DNA of 64,000 nt, taken from contig QKPN01000002.1 in assembly GCA_003258405.1 (NCBI GenBank), forward strand, positions 372,001 through 436,000, read 5' to 3'. This DNA comes from Rhodobacteraceae bacterium DSL-40. Its GTDB lineage: Bacteria; Pseudomonadota; Alphaproteobacteria; Rhodobacterales; Rhodobacteraceae. Position 1 is the first letter of the stretch. Every line of letters begins with the position of its first letter. Made by a program: the position numbers and the translations under genes. Below, piece after piece: positions 40,144 through 49,535 of the stretch. Under the pieces are notes generated by a model that did no database searches, was not told where the DNA came from, and was given only the letters and a program-made list of their open reading frames with translations.

Positions 40144-40253
40144 GCGCCAACTCCCTTTTTTCCCTGTGGTGTGGGGCAGAGAGCACAGGGGAACCCCCCG
40201 CGCTCGGCCGAAGCGCGTTATAGGCTTCCATGCCGACAAGGGAAAGGTAAATC

Positions 40254-40838
40254 GTGTACATGCATAACACGATTGACAGTACAGGTCTTCACCTCATCGC
40301 ACTCGGAGCAAATCTGCCCACCGAGCGCGGCACGCCGCAGGACACGCTGGAGGCGGCAGTGATCGCACTCGGAGCGGCAGGGCTCGCGCTCGCGGCCCGG
40401 AGCCCCTGGTATGCGACGCCGGCCTTTCCCGCCGGATCGGGCCCCGATTTCGTCAATGGCGCGGTCGCCGTGCGCGCGGCCCTGGCGCCGGAGCGGGTTC
40501 TCGCGGTGCTTCACGATGTCGAGGCGCGGCTGGGGCGGGAGCGGCCGCACCGCTGGGCGCCGCGGGTCTGCGATCTCGACCTCATTGCCTCGGACGGCGC
40601 GGTGCTGCCGGATGCGGAGACCTGGCGGCACTGGGCCGGGCTTCCGCCCGAACGGCAGCAGGCGGAGGCGCCGGGGGCGCTGGTCCTGCCGCACCCGCGG
40701 CTTCAGGAGCGCGGTTTCGTGCTCCGGCCGCTCGCCGATATCGCGCCGGGCTGGCGGCATCCGGTTCTGGGGCGGACGGTGCGGGAGATGCTGGAGGCGC
40801 TGCCGGCGGATGAAATTGCCACGATCCGGCAGATTTGA
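40254..40838 (+). CDS. folK: 6-hydroxymethyl-7,8-dihydropterin pyrophosphokinase
   Basis: A 194-residue HPPK that transfers pyrophosphate from ATP to the pterin in folate synthesis. Seen are LIALGANLP, PDFVNGAV (substrate), RWAPRVCDLDLI (Mg-binding Asp pair) and LVLPHPRLQERGFVL. The GTG at 40254, six bases after AAAGG, is the start. Divergent from the NYN gene. Confidence 0.94.
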   Translation: MYMHNTIDSTGLHLIALGANLPTERGTPQDTLEAAVIALGAAGLALAARSPWYATPAFPAGSGPDFVNGAVAVRAALAPERVLAVLHDVEARLGRERPHRWAPRVCDLDLIASDGAVLPDAETWRHWAGLPPERQQAEAPGALVLPHPRLQERGFVLRPLADIAPGWRHPVLGRTVREMLEALPADEIATIRQI

Positions 40839-40924
40839 CTTGCCTTCCAAGGGAGGGGCTTGCGCAGGACCGGCGCAGGCTCTAGAAGGACCCTTTCCGA
40901 AACCGGAACCGATGGGAGATCGCG

Positions 40925-41275
40925 ATGGCCCGCGTAACCGTTGAAGATTGCGTAGACAAGGTGCCGAACCGTTTCGAGCTCGTCATGCTGGCCGCCCATC
41001 GGGCGCGCTCGCTGGCTGCCGGTGCGCCGCTGACCGTCGATCGCGACAACGACAAGAACCCGGTCGTCGCCTTGCGCGAGATCGCGGATGAAACGCTGAC
41101 CGCGGATGCGCTCCGCGAATCGGCGATCGAGAGCTTCCAGCGCCAGATCGAGGTCGACGAGCCCGAGGAAGATGTCATGACCCTGCTGGCCGGCAATGCC
41201 GACGCCCCGGCGGAGGACGACATGTCCGAGGAGCGTCTGCTGCGCGCGCTGATGGAAGCCCAGGGCGAAAGCTGA
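40925..41275 (+). CDS. rpoZ: RNA polymerase omega subunit
   Basis: A 116-residue omega subunit, aiding beta' folding and, with beta', forming a ppGpp site. N-terminal [28 protein letters not shown] is the family signature; the C-terminal 55 residues are an acidic extension usual in alphaproteobacteria. Precedes rel by 20 bp, the conserved rpoZ-rel pair of the stringent response. Confidence 0.97.
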   Translation: MARVTVEDCVDKVPNRFELVMLAAHRARSLAAGAPLTVDRDNDKNPVVALREIADETLTADALRESAIESFQRQIEVDEPEEDVMTLLAGNADAPAEDDMSEERLLRALMEAQGES

Positions 41276-41295
41276 GCCCGCCACCGCCCTCCACT

Positions 41296-43479
41296 GTGGC
41301 CGCGATGCACATTCCGGCCGCGGTGGGCGGGATCATCCCGGCCGAAACCCTCACGGCGCTCGTCGCCGGCTACAATCCCGAGAGTGATTCGGGGCTGATC
41401 GCCGCCGCCTACGAATATGGCCTCCGGATGCACGAGGGGCAGTTCCGCTCGAGCGGCGAGCCCTATTTCAGCCACCCCGTCGCGGTCGCCATGCTGCTCG
41501 CCGAGCAGCGGCTCGATGACGCGACGATCATCACCGCCCTTCTGCACGACACGATCGAGGACACCGGCTCGACCTACAGCGAGATCGCGCTGCGCTTCGG
41601 CGACGAGATCGCGCAGCTGGTCGACGGGGTGACGAAGCTCACCAATCTCGAGCTCTCCTCCGGCCAGAACGCGCAGGCCGAGAATTTCCGCAAGCTGCTG
41701 ATGGCGATGTCGAAGGACGTGCGCGTGCTGCTCGTCAAGCTCGCGGACCGGCTGCACAACATGCGCACGATCCGGCATCTCAAGGTCGAGAAGCAGCAGC
41801 GCAAGGCGCGCGAGACCATGGACATCTTCGCCCCCCTCGCCGGGCGGATGGGGATGCAGTGGATGCGCGACGAGCTCGAGGACATCTCCTTCCGCATCCT
41901 CAACCCGGAGGCGCGGAAGTCGATCATCCGGCGTTTCGTCACCCTGCGGCGCGAGACCGGCGACGTGATCCCGAAGATCACCGACGACATCCGCACCGTG
42001 CTCGCGCAGGCCAAGGTCGAGGCGGAGGTGTTCGGGCGCGAGAAGAAGCCCTATTCGATCTGGCGCAAGATGGAGGAGAAGGGCGAGAGCTTCTCGCGGC
42101 TCTCCGACATCTACGGCTTCCGCATCATCACCACGAGCGCGATCGACTGCTATATCGCGCTCGGCGCGGTCCACAAGCGGTGGGCGGCGGTGCCGGGGCG
42201 GTTCAAGGACTATATCTCCTCGCCGAAGTCGAACGGCTACCGCTCGATCCACACCACGGTCTCGGGGCGCGACGGCAAGCAGGTCGAGGTGCAGATCCGC
42301 ACCCAGCAGATGCATTCGGTGGCCGAGACGGGCGTGGCCGCGCACTGGTCCTACCGCGACGGCGAGCGGTTCGAGAACCCGTTTGCGGTCGATCCGTTCC
42401 GCTGGCTCTCCACCATCACCGAGCGCTTCGAGAACGCCGAGGACAGCGATGATTTCCTCGAGCATGTGAAGCTCGAGATGTTCACCGACCAGGTGTTCTG
42501 CTTCACGCCGAAGGGCGAGGTGGTGAAGCTGCCGAAGGGCGCGACCCCGATCGATTTCGCCTATGCGATCCACACGCGGATCGGCGACAGCTGCGTCGGC
42601 GCCAAGGTCGACGGCCAGCGGGTGCCGCTCTGGACCAAGCTCAAGAACGGCCAGTCGGTGGCGATCATCCGCGCCGAGGGCCAGCGGCCGCAGCCGACCT
42701 GGGAAGACATGGTGGTCACCGGCCGGGCGAAATCCGCGATCCGCCGCTCGCTCCGGGGCGAGCAGCGCGCGACGCAGGTCCGGCTCGGGCGCGAGATCGC
42801 GCGCGTCGCGCTCGAACGCGTCGGCAAGAAGGCGACCGACAAGGCGCTGGCGACGGCCGCCAAGCGCATGGGATTCGACGAGCCCGACGACGTGCTCGCG
42901 CGGCTCGGCGCCGCGGAGGTCACCGGCAAGGAGCTGGTGGCGGCGCTTTATCCCGAGCTCGTGCGCGATGCGGGCAAGCCCGACCACCGCGAGCTGTCCG
43001 GGCCGATCGTCATCGGCCTCGGCTCCGGCCAGGAGGCCCGCCCCGCCCCGTGTTGCAGCCCGATTCCGGGCGAGCGCATCGTCGGCATCGCGGTGCGCGG
43101 CAAGGGCGTGATGATCCATGCCATCGACTGCGCCGAACTGGTGAACTTCGAGGAGCAGCCCGACCGCTGGATCGACCTCCGCTGGGCCGAATCGCATGCG
43201 ACCGCCGACCGTGGCGTGCAGATCGAGATGGTCATGGCGAACGACACCGGCGTTCTCGGGCGCATCTGCACCCTGATCGGCGAACAGCGCGCAAATATCA
43301 CGAATATCAACTTCACCGACAGGAAACCGGATTTCTACCGGATGATTGTTGATATCGAGGTGCGCGATATGGAACATCTTACCCATGTGCTGACGGCGAT
43401 CGATGCGGATTCCGACATCGCGGAGGTGCGCAGGTATCGTTCGGTCTCGCCGACGGTGCAGCCCACCACCTCCGGTTAG
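41296..43479 (+). CDS. rel: bifunctional (p)ppGpp synthetase/hydrolase Rel
   Basis: A 727-residue RSH protein. The hydrolase HD domain is intact (His60, His84-Asp85, HDTIED), so it can degrade ppGpp; the synthetase has GRFKDYISSPKSNGYRS (RFKD, the bifunctional type) and VEVQIRT. Then TGS domain (FCFTPKGEVVKLPKG), zinc-finger-like CCSPIPGERI and C-terminal ACT. It is the single long RSH of most alphaproteobacteria. Start GTG at 41296 or ATG at 41305; neither has a clear ribosome site. Confidence 0.96.
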   Translation: MAAMHIPAAVGGIIPAETLTALVAGYNPESDSGLIAAAYEYGLRMHEGQFRSSGEPYFSHPVAVAMLLAEQRLDDATIITALLHDTIEDTGSTYSEIALRFGDEIAQLVDGVTKLTNLELSSGQNAQAENFRKLLMAMSKDVRVLLVKLADRLHNMRTIRHLKVEKQQRKARETMDIFAPLAGRMGMQWMRDELEDISFRILNPEARKSIIRRFVTLRRETGDVIPKITDDIRTVLAQAKVEAEVFGREKKPYSIWRKMEEKGESFSRLSDIYGFRIITTSAIDCYIALGAVHKRWAAVPGRFKDYISSPKSNGYRSIHTTVSGRDGKQVEVQIRTQQMHSVAETGVAAHWSYRDGERFENPFAVDPFRWLSTITERFENAEDSDDFLEHVKLEMFTDQVFCFTPKGEVVKLPKGATPIDFAYAIHTRIGDSCVGAKVDGQRVPLWTKLKNGQSVAIIRAEGQRPQPTWEDMVVTGRAKSAIRRSLRGEQRATQVRLGREIARVALERVGKKATDKALATAAKRMGFDEPDDVLARLGAAEVTGKELVAALYPELVRDAGKPDHRELSGPIVIGLGSGQEARPAPCCSPIPGERIVGIAVRGKGVMIHAIDCAELVNFEEQPDRWIDLRWAESHATADRGVQIEMVMANDTGVLGRICTLIGEQRANITNINFTDRKPDFYRMIVDIEVRDMEHLTHVLTAIDADSDIAEVRRYRSVSPTVQPTTSG

Positions 43480-43526
43480 GGTTTTCGTGAGAGGATGCGC
43501 GCCGAGACGGAAAGGCATCCGGGATC

Positions 43527-44228
43527 ATGGTATTCAAGAGACGAGACAAGCCACCGCTCCTGAGCCGGCTCCGGGAGATGATGTTGCCGCAGAAGGGGTG
43601 GCATCGCGGCATCGAATACCTCAGCCACAGGGTCAAGCGCCTGCCCGACACGCCGCACCGGATCGCGCTCGGGGTCGCCTGCGGGGTCTATGTCTCGTTC
43701 ACGCCGTTCTTCGGGCTGCATTTCGTGATCGCGGCCGCGCTGGCAAAGCTCCTGCGCTGCAACATTCTCGCCTCCCTGATCGGCACCGCCTTCGGCAACC
43801 CCGTCACCTTTCCCTTCATCGCCTCGGCCGCGCTCAGCGTCGGGCGGCGGATCCTCGGCTATGGCGTGACGGGGCGGGATTTCGGCCGGGTCTATGACGC
43901 GTTCAACCAGTTCTTCGCCGGGCTCTGGCAGAGCGTGCTGTCGCTCTTCGGCCATGGCGAGGCGCAGTGGGGCCGGCTCACGATCTTTCTCCGCGACGTG
44001 TTCTGGCCCTATTGCGTGGGGGGCATCCTGCCCGGCCTCGCGGCGGCGACGGCCTGCTATTTCCTCTGCCGCCCGGTGATCGCGGCCTACCAGACCCGGC
44101 GGCGCGCGAAGCTGCTCGCCCGCATCAAGGCACAGCGGGCGGCGGACCCATCGAGGGGTGAGGGCAGTGACGGCGCGGACGGGAGCTCCTATATTGGCCC
44201 GCGCAACAACAAGAGCGCCACGAACTGA
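43527..44228 (+). CDS. DUF2062 membrane protein
   Basis: A 233-residue protein with the DUF2062 core: PHRIALGVACGVYVSFTPFFGLHF followed by GNPVTFPFIAS, and about three to four membrane helices. Its position between rel and pdxJ is conserved in Rhodobacterales. Function unknown; the C-terminal 40 residues are soluble and basic. Confidence 0.85.
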   Translation: MVFKRRDKPPLLSRLREMMLPQKGWHRGIEYLSHRVKRLPDTPHRIALGVACGVYVSFTPFFGLHFVIAAALAKLLRCNILASLIGTAFGNPVTFPFIASAALSVGRRILGYGVTGRDFGRVYDAFNQFFAGLWQSVLSLFGHGEAQWGRLTIFLRDVFWPYCVGGILPGLAAATACYFLCRPVIAAYQTRRRAKLLARIKAQRAADPSRGEGSDGADGSSYIGPRNNKSATN

Positions 44229-44239
44229 AAGCCTGACCA

Positions 44240-45022
44240 ATGCCAGAGACCAAGCCGCTCGGACGCCTCCGCCTGGGGGTGAACATCGATCATGTCGCGA
44301 CGGTGCGCAACGCGCGCGGCGGGCCCTGGCCCGATCCGGTGCGGGCGGCGCGGATGGCGGAAGCGGCGGGCGCCGACGGGATCACCGCGCATCTGCGCGA
44401 GGACCGGCGCCACATCACCGATGCCGATATCGATGCGCTCAGCCGCGAGATCCGGCTGCCGCTCAATCTCGAGATGGCCGCGACCGCCGAGATGCAGGCC
44501 ATCGCCCTCCGGCACCGGCCCCATGCGGTCTGCCTCGTGCCCGAGCGGCGGCAGGAGCGCACCACCGAGGGCGGGCTCGAGGTGGCGCGCGAGGAAAACC
44601 GGCTGGCGCATTTCATCGCGCCGCTGCGCGATGCGGGCATCCGGGTCTCGATCTTCATCGCCGCCGACCAGCGGCAGATCGAGGCCGCGCACCGGATCGG
44701 CGCGCCGGTGATCGAGCTCCACACCGGGGCCTATTGCGAGCATGACATCGCCGGCGACATCGCGGCGCGGGATGCGGAATGCGCGCGCCTGGGCGAGATG
44801 GCGGCCTTCGCGAGCGAGCTCGGGCTCGAGGTTCATGCCGGCCACGGGCTCACCTTCGAGAACGTGAAGCCGATCGCGGCCTTCCCGGAGGTGATGGAGC
44901 TCAACATCGGCCATTTTCTCATCGGCGAGGCGATCTTCTCCGGCCTCGACAGCGCGATCCGGCGGATGCGGGCGCTGATGGACGAGGCCCGGCGCGCGGC
45001 CTTCGGCGAGGGCGCGGCCTGA
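44240..45022 (+). CDS. pdxJ: pyridoxine 5'-phosphate synthase
   Basis: A 260-residue TIM-barrel enzyme that joins 1-deoxyxylulose 5-phosphate and 3-amino-2-oxopropyl phosphate to pyridoxine 5'-phosphate. [17 protein letters not shown] and [18 protein letters not shown] are diagnostic, as is the C-terminal [12 protein letters not shown] phosphate site. Start 12 bp after the DUF2062 gene. acpS, its usual neighbour downstream, lies 3.5 kb away here. Confidence 0.97.
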   Translation: MPETKPLGRLRLGVNIDHVATVRNARGGPWPDPVRAARMAEAAGADGITAHLREDRRHITDADIDALSREIRLPLNLEMAATAEMQAIALRHRPHAVCLVPERRQERTTEGGLEVAREENRLAHFIAPLRDAGIRVSIFIAADQRQIEAAHRIGAPVIELHTGAYCEHDIAGDIAARDAECARLGEMAAFASELGLEVHAGHGLTFENVKPIAAFPEVMELNIGHFLIGEAIFSGLDSAIRRMRALMDEARRAAFGEGAA

Positions 45023-45025
45023 GGC

Positions 45026-45655
45026 TCAGGCCGCCCGGCGCAGGGTTGCGGTGGCAAGGCCCATCGCGACGAGCGCGGTGCCGCCCGCGCGCGTGAGCCA
45101 GGCGATGACCGCGGGCCGCTCGAACTGCCGGCGCAGGCGGGCGGCGAGCAGCGCGTAGGCAAAGACATTCGCGGTGGCGAGGCACACGAAGGTCGCGACC
45201 AGGATCGCCATCTGCGGCAGGAGCGGCCGGGCGGGATCGAGGAACTGCGGCGCGAAGGCGATGAAGAAGGCGATGGATTTCGGGTTGAGCGCGGTGACGG
45301 CGGCCGCGTGGCCGAAGACGTGGCGCGCGGCGACCGGCGGCGCCTCGGCCGGGGTGAGCGGCCCGCTGCTGCCCGCGCTGCGGAAAAGCTTCACCCCGAG
45401 CCAGACGAGATAGACGGCGCCGCCCCATTTGAGCAGAGTGAAGAGTGTGGCGGAGGTGAGCACCAGCGCCCCGAGCCCCGCGAGCGAGGCGGTCATCGCG
45501 ATGAAATCGCCGAGGGCGACGCCCGCCGCGGTCGCCACCGCCACCCGGCGGCCCTGGCTCAGCGCATAGCTCAGCACCAGGAGCACGGTCGGGCCGGGGA
45601 TGAGCAGGAGCGCGGTCGATGCCGCAACGAAGGCAAGCCAGAGCTGAAGATCCAT
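45026..45655 (-). CDS. LysE/RhtB-family exporter
   Basis: A 209-residue inner-membrane protein with six predicted helices; LLLIPGPTVLLVLSYALSQG and TALNPKSIAFFIAFAPQFL are the family marks. LysE/RhtB proteins export amino acids or homoserine lactones; substrate unknown. Start at 45655 (MDLQLWLAF), with GAGAGGAATCGC before it. Tail to tail with pdxJ (3 bp). Confidence 0.88.
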   Translation of the reverse strand: MDLQLWLAFVAASTALLLIPGPTVLLVLSYALSQGRRVAVATAAGVALGDFIAMTASLAGLGALVLTSATLFTLLKWGGAVYLVWLGVKLFRSAGSSGPLTPAEAPPVAARHVFGHAAAVTALNPKSIAFFIAFAPQFLDPARPLLPQMAILVATFVCLATANVFAYALLAARLRRQFERPAVIAWLTRAGGTALVAMGLATATLRRAA

Positions 45656-45836
45656 GGGGCGCGATTCCTCTCGGTCGGCAGGTGCGTCCGCATGGAGCAC
45701 CCATTCCGGGCGCCCTGCAAGCGGTGCGATGCGGGGCTGTCATGAAAAGGTCGTGGAACCGTGACAGGGGGAGGCGGCGCCCGGCCCCGTGCGCCGCGTC
45801 GCGTGCGGAGGGCCCGCCGGGCTGAAGGAGACTGAC

Positions 45837-47324
45837 ATGACCCTGCCCGGCAAGGCCGAGATGCCCGAGCGGCCCGAGCGGCTTCTGGAGGAGCTGCTGG
45901 CGCTCCGCGACGAGATCACCGGAACCGCGGACACGCTGATCGCCCGCTTCGAGGCGGTCGGCGCCCGGATCACGCCCGAGGTGGTCAATCTGGCGCATTA
46001 TCTCGTCATCCGGCATCACGATCTCAGGCCGCTGCAGCGGGCGCTGATGTGGCGCGGGCTGTCCTCCATGGGGCGGCTGGAGAGCCGGGTGCTGCCGACG
46101 CTCGATGCGATCGCGGCAAGCCTTGCCGCGCTTTGCGGGCGGGTCAGCCCGCACCCGGCGCCGACGGAGGCGGCCTTCTTCACCGGCGAGGCGCGGCTCG
46201 AGGCGGCGACGGATGCGCTGTTCGGCGCACCGCCCCTGCGCCGCCGCTGCCGGGTGATGGTGACGCTGCCCTCCGAGGCGGCGGGCGACGCGGCCTTCGT
46301 GCTGGGGCTTGCGCGCGCCGGCATGGATGTTGCGCGCATCAACTGCGCCCATGACGATGCCGCCGCCTGGCGGTCGATGACCGCCCATGTGCGGGCCGCG
46401 GCGGACGCCGAGGGACGCGAGATCAGGATCCTGATGGATGTCGCCGGGCCGAAGATCCGCACCGAGGCGGTCCAGGGCCCGAAGGACCGGATGAAGATCC
46501 TTGCCGGCGAGGCGCTGCGGCTGGTGGCCGCGGGCCGGCCGCGGGTGTCGGAGGAGGTGCCGTTCTCGGCCTCGGTCTCGCTGCCGGAGATGGTGACGCG
46601 GCTCGTGCCGGGAGACCGGCTCCGCTACGACGACGGCAAGCTCGAGGGTGTGGTCGAGAGCCTCGGCGACGGCGAGGCGGTGATCCGGGTGCGCCATACC
46701 AAGACCGGCGGCACCAAGCTCAAGCCCGAGAAGGGCATCAACCTGCCCGACACCGCCCTCGGCCTCTCGCCGCTCACCGCGAAGGACGAGGGCGATCTCG
46801 CCACGGTCGTCGAATGCGCCGACATGATCGGCTATTCCTTCGTGAGCCGGGCCGAGGACATCGACCTGCTCGAGGAGGTGCTGGCGCGCTTCGGCGCGGC
46901 GGGCTCGCCGCTCGGGCTGGTGGCCAAGATCGAGCGGCCGGAGGCGGTGAAGAACCTGCCCGATCTCATCGCCCGCGTCGCGGGGCGGCGGCCCTTCGGG
47001 GTGATGATCGCGCGCGGGGATCTGGCCGCCGAGCTCGGGTTTACCCGCGTGGCGGAGATGCAGGAGGAGATCCTCTGGCTCTGCGAGGCGGCGAGCGTCC
47101 CCGCCGTCTGGGCGACGCAGGTGCTCGAGGAGCTGGTGAAGACCGGCCTGCCCTCGCGCGGCGAGATGACGGATGCGGCGATGGCGGCGCGGGCCGAATG
47201 CGTGATGCTCAACAAGGGCCCCGCCGTTGCCGAGGCGATCACGCTGCTCGACGAGCTGCTCGGGCGGATGGACGCGCATCTCTTCAAGAAGACGCCGCGG
47301 CTCCGCGCGCTCAAGTCGTGGTGA
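45837..47324 (+). CDS. atypical pyruvate-kinase-like protein without the C-terminal domain
   Basis: A 495-residue protein. Residues 1-135 are an N-terminal extension without recognised motifs; 138-495 are the pyruvate-kinase barrel with its inserted B domain. Conserved are GMDVARIN (Arg167, Asn169), DVAGPKIRT, KIERPEAV (Lys/Glu), MIARGDLA and ATQVLEEL. The NFSH motif reads NCAH, so the K+/ATP-contacting Ser is Ala171. The C-terminal allosteric domain is absent. It may still act on phosphoenolpyruvate, or on a different enol-phosphate; that is open. GAAGGAGACTGAC precedes the start. Divergent from the LysE gene. Confidence 0.82.
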   Translation: MTLPGKAEMPERPERLLEELLALRDEITGTADTLIARFEAVGARITPEVVNLAHYLVIRHHDLRPLQRALMWRGLSSMGRLESRVLPTLDAIAASLAALCGRVSPHPAPTEAAFFTGEARLEAATDALFGAPPLRRRCRVMVTLPSEAAGDAAFVLGLARAGMDVARINCAHDDAAAWRSMTAHVRAAADAEGREIRILMDVAGPKIRTEAVQGPKDRMKILAGEALRLVAAGRPRVSEEVPFSASVSLPEMVTRLVPGDRLRYDDGKLEGVVESLGDGEAVIRVRHTKTGGTKLKPEKGINLPDTALGLSPLTAKDEGDLATVVECADMIGYSFVSRAEDIDLLEEVLARFGAAGSPLGLVAKIERPEAVKNLPDLIARVAGRRPFGVMIARGDLAAELGFTRVAEMQEEILWLCEAASVPAVWATQVLEELVKTGLPSRGEMTDAAMAARAECVMLNKGPAVAEAITLLDELLGRMDAHLFKKTPRLRALKSW

Positions 47325-47500
47325 AACCGGATCGCATCGAGCCTGAAAGTTGATTCGAGGCGGACCGCACTGGCGTGGCTAAGGAAGTTCGTTGCTCAGA
47401 ACTTTCGATTACTGCGCCCAAGTGCAATTGGAGAATGATGAATCTTTTGAGTCACTTACCGGGTATTGCATAACCCCATGATTATGATAAGTTTTTCCCC

Positions 47501-48094
47501 ATGGATGCGACATACAATCTGAATGGCGGTTTCAAGCCAACATTGAAGCGGTTTGCTGATCTGGCCGGACCTGACTTCTATCCCACTCCCGCTTGGGCGA
47601 CTCATGCGCTTGTCGACAACGAGTGCTTCACCGGTCAAATTTGGGAGAGTGCCTGTGGAAATGGAGCAATGTCTGAGGTTCTCAAGACCGCGAATTCGGA
47701 TGTCGTAAGTTCTGATCTTTTTGATCGCGGCTACGGAGATGTTGGCGTTGATTTTCTAGCATCGAATACACGCGTTCCAAACATTGTTACAAATCCCCCT
47801 TATAATTCAGCAGAAGGATTTGTTAAATCAGGACTTAGGTGTGCGGAGAAAAAATTCGCTCTATTGCTTAGACTAGCTTTTCTAGAGGGAGCAAAACGGC
47901 AAAAATCAATATTTTCTATTTCTCCTCCAACAAGAGTTTGGGTTTTTAGTGAGAGAATTACATTTTATCCCATGAACGCCGAGAGAAAAGGCAGCGGGAC
48001 AACAGCTTATGCTTGGTTTGTTTGGGACAAACAAAAATCCGGCAATACTGAGCTCCGCTGGCTTCCGCCTGGTTATAAAGCTGCGTTCTCTTAA
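47501..48094 (+). CDS. phage-type DNA adenine/cytosine amino-methyltransferase
   Basis: A 197-residue SAM-dependent methyltransferase. Motif I is ACGNGAMSEV (51-60); motif IV NPPY is at 98-101, diagnostic for amino-methylation of adenine (N6) or cytosine (N4). FYPTPAWATHALV and the C-terminal AYAWFVWDK fit prophage methyltransferases. Its base composition is far more AT-rich than every neighbour, a sign of recent acquisition. Converges with the gene at 48091, sharing four bases (TTAA). No restriction endonuclease of known type is adjacent. Confidence 0.82.
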   Translation: MDATYNLNGGFKPTLKRFADLAGPDFYPTPAWATHALVDNECFTGQIWESACGNGAMSEVLKTANSDVVSSDLFDRGYGDVGVDFLASNTRVPNIVTNPPYNSAEGFVKSGLRCAEKKFALLLRLAFLEGAKRQKSIFSISPPTRVWVFSERITFYPMNAERKGSGTTAYAWFVWDKQKSGNTELRWLPPGYKAAFS

Positions 48095-48399
48095 CCGAGC
48101 GAAGCAATATACTTTCTTCCAGCGTTAGTAATTTGATAGCCAACTTTGGGTATATGGTTCAACCACCCCTCATAGATGGCATTACCCTCGACCTCGTGAT
48201 GGGATTGCACGTTTCTTACAATCTGATGCCACATTGGCTCGCCATTGCGCGTGGTAGATCCGCGCCAATCATCAGCGGTGAGAGAGACTTCATCTTGCAA
48301 ACTATTGTAGAGACAATCGAATCTCGCAATTCCATCCTTCTGCTTCATCGCAAATTTCATGATACCTTTTGCAATTTCATCTTCGCCGGTAGTAGCCAT
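48091..48399 (-). CDS. small AT-rich island protein, winged-helix-like
   Basis: A 102-residue protein with pattern W-R-G-S-T-T-R-N-G-E-P-M-W-H-Q-I-V-R-N then a helix and a strand-rich GYQITNAGRKYIAS end, which looks like a winged helix of the sort found fused to or beside restriction enzymes. I do not recognise a family. The start at 48399 (MATTGEDEIAKG) is more plausible than 48438. AT-rich like the methyltransferase with which it converges, so both probably came in together. Confidence 0.55.
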   Translation of the reverse strand: MATTGEDEIAKGIMKFAMKQKDGIARFDCLYNSLQDEVSLTADDWRGSTTRNGEPMWHQIVRNVQSHHEVEGNAIYEGWLNHIPKVGYQITNAGRKYIASLG

Positions 48400-48547
48400 A
48401 TTGTCATTCCCAATTTGAACACAGAATGATGATCCCATAGCGACAAATCTGGCAAGTTTTATTTAGTTGTAAGCGATCTATAACGTTGATAGCTGGCAAG
48501 CCCACGAACCCACCATGATCAACCTGTCGATCGCTGAGAGGCCCCGC

Positions 48548-48982
48548 ATGATCATCGGCATCGGATCCGACCTTGCCAATATCGAGCGCATCGAGGCGAC
48601 GATCGCGCGCTTCGGCAGCCGCTTTCTCGACCGGGTGTTCACCGAGCGCGAGAAGGCGACGGCGGAGCGCCGGGCGCAGCGGGTCGCGACCTATGCCAAG
48701 CGGTGGGCGGCGAAGGAAGCCTGCTCCAAGGCGCTCGGCACCGGGCTCCGCATGGGCATCGCCTGGCGCGACATGGGGGTGATCAACCTCGGCACCGGCC
48801 AGCCGGAGATGGTGCTGACCGGCTGGGCCGCGGCGCGGCTCGCCGAGCTCATGCCCGCAGGCCACCGCCCGGCGATCCACCTCACCCTCACCGACGATCA
48901 CCCCTGGGCGCAGGCCTTCGTGGTGATCGAGGCGCTGCCGGAGATCGTGCCGGCGCACCACCGTTCCCGCCGCAAGATCTGA
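48548..48982 (+). CDS. acpS: holo-[acyl-carrier-protein] synthase
   Basis: A 144-residue phosphopantetheinyl transferase activating ACP from Co[16 protein letters not shown] with Mg-binding Asp8 and [15 protein letters not shown] with the second acidic site are family hallmarks. The first codon is set by GAGAGGCCCCGC. A longer frame from 48515 (MINLSIAE) exists. GC-rich, i.e. back in host DNA after the island. Confidence 0.95.
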   Translation: MIIGIGSDLANIERIEATIARFGSRFLDRVFTEREKATAERRAQRVATYAKRWAAKEACSKALGTGLRMGIAWRDMGVINLGTGQPEMVLTGWAAARLAELMPAGHRPAIHLTLTDDHPWAQAFVVIEALPEIVPAHHRSRRKI

Positions 48983-49001
48983 CCCCCCGCCGGGCCGAGG
49001 G

Positions 49002-49535
49002 TCAGGGCGTCCCGCCGCGCCCGCCGGATCTTGCCGCGACGGCGGAGGGCAGGCTGCCCCTGAGGCTCGCCAGAAAGGCGAAGGTCTCGCGCCGCAGCGC
49101 GCCGATGGCCTCGGCCGAAACGCCCGCCTCGGCCACGGCGGCCTCGAGCCCGGCGCGCCGCGCCTCGTCGGTGATCGAAAGCGGGAGGCTTCCGGCCTCG
49201 CGCAGGAGCATCAGGCACTCATGGGCGCGGGTCGCGGTGAGGAAGACGCGCGCCATCGGCTCCAGAAGCGCCGGGTCGTCCTGCCAGCTCCGGCCCTCGA
49301 AGATCTCCTGCGTGACGCGCTGCCCGGCGCCGAAGCAGTCGAAGGCGACGCAACCGCCGAATCCCCGGTCCGCGAGGCTCGAATGGATCCGGCAGCGGCC
49401 GCAGCGGTCGAGGTTCGGGCAGGGCTCGTTCGCGGCCTTGTCGATGGCGAAGCGGCTCGAGCGGTCGAACGGCAGGGCGACGCAGCAGAGGGCGGCGCAG
49501 CGGGTGCAGTCGGGGCGAAGATCGATCGATGTCAT
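49002..49535 (-). CDS. cysteine-cluster protein of unknown function
   Basis: A 177-residue protein with nine cysteines in its N-terminal 67 residues: C10xxC13xxxC17C18, C39, C45xxC48, C62 and C67. The spacing suggests a zinc or Fe-S cluster module of the YkgJ kind. The C-terminal half is helical. Start by GGGAAGGCTGCC at 49535. It lies in opposite orientation between acpS and lepB. Role unknown. Confidence 0.72.
   Translation of the reverse strand: MTSIDLRPDCTRCAALCCVALPFDRSSRFAIDKAANEPCPNLDRCGRCRIHSSLADRGFGGCVAFDCFGAGQRVTQEIFEGRSWQDDPALLEPMARVFLTATRAHECLMLLREAGSLPLSITDEARRAGLEAAVAEAGVSAEAIGALRRETFAFLASLRGSLPSAVAARSGGRGGTP

Noticed and set aside
40882-43518. 878-codon minus frame opposite rpoZ and rel
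   Set aside because: Pure antisense of two housekeeping genes; biased composition (His, Arg, Asp, Val) typical of shadow frames.
44919-47279. 786-codon minus frame over the LysE and pyruvate-kinase-like genes
   Set aside because: Covers the end of pdxJ and two real genes on other frames; no protein features.
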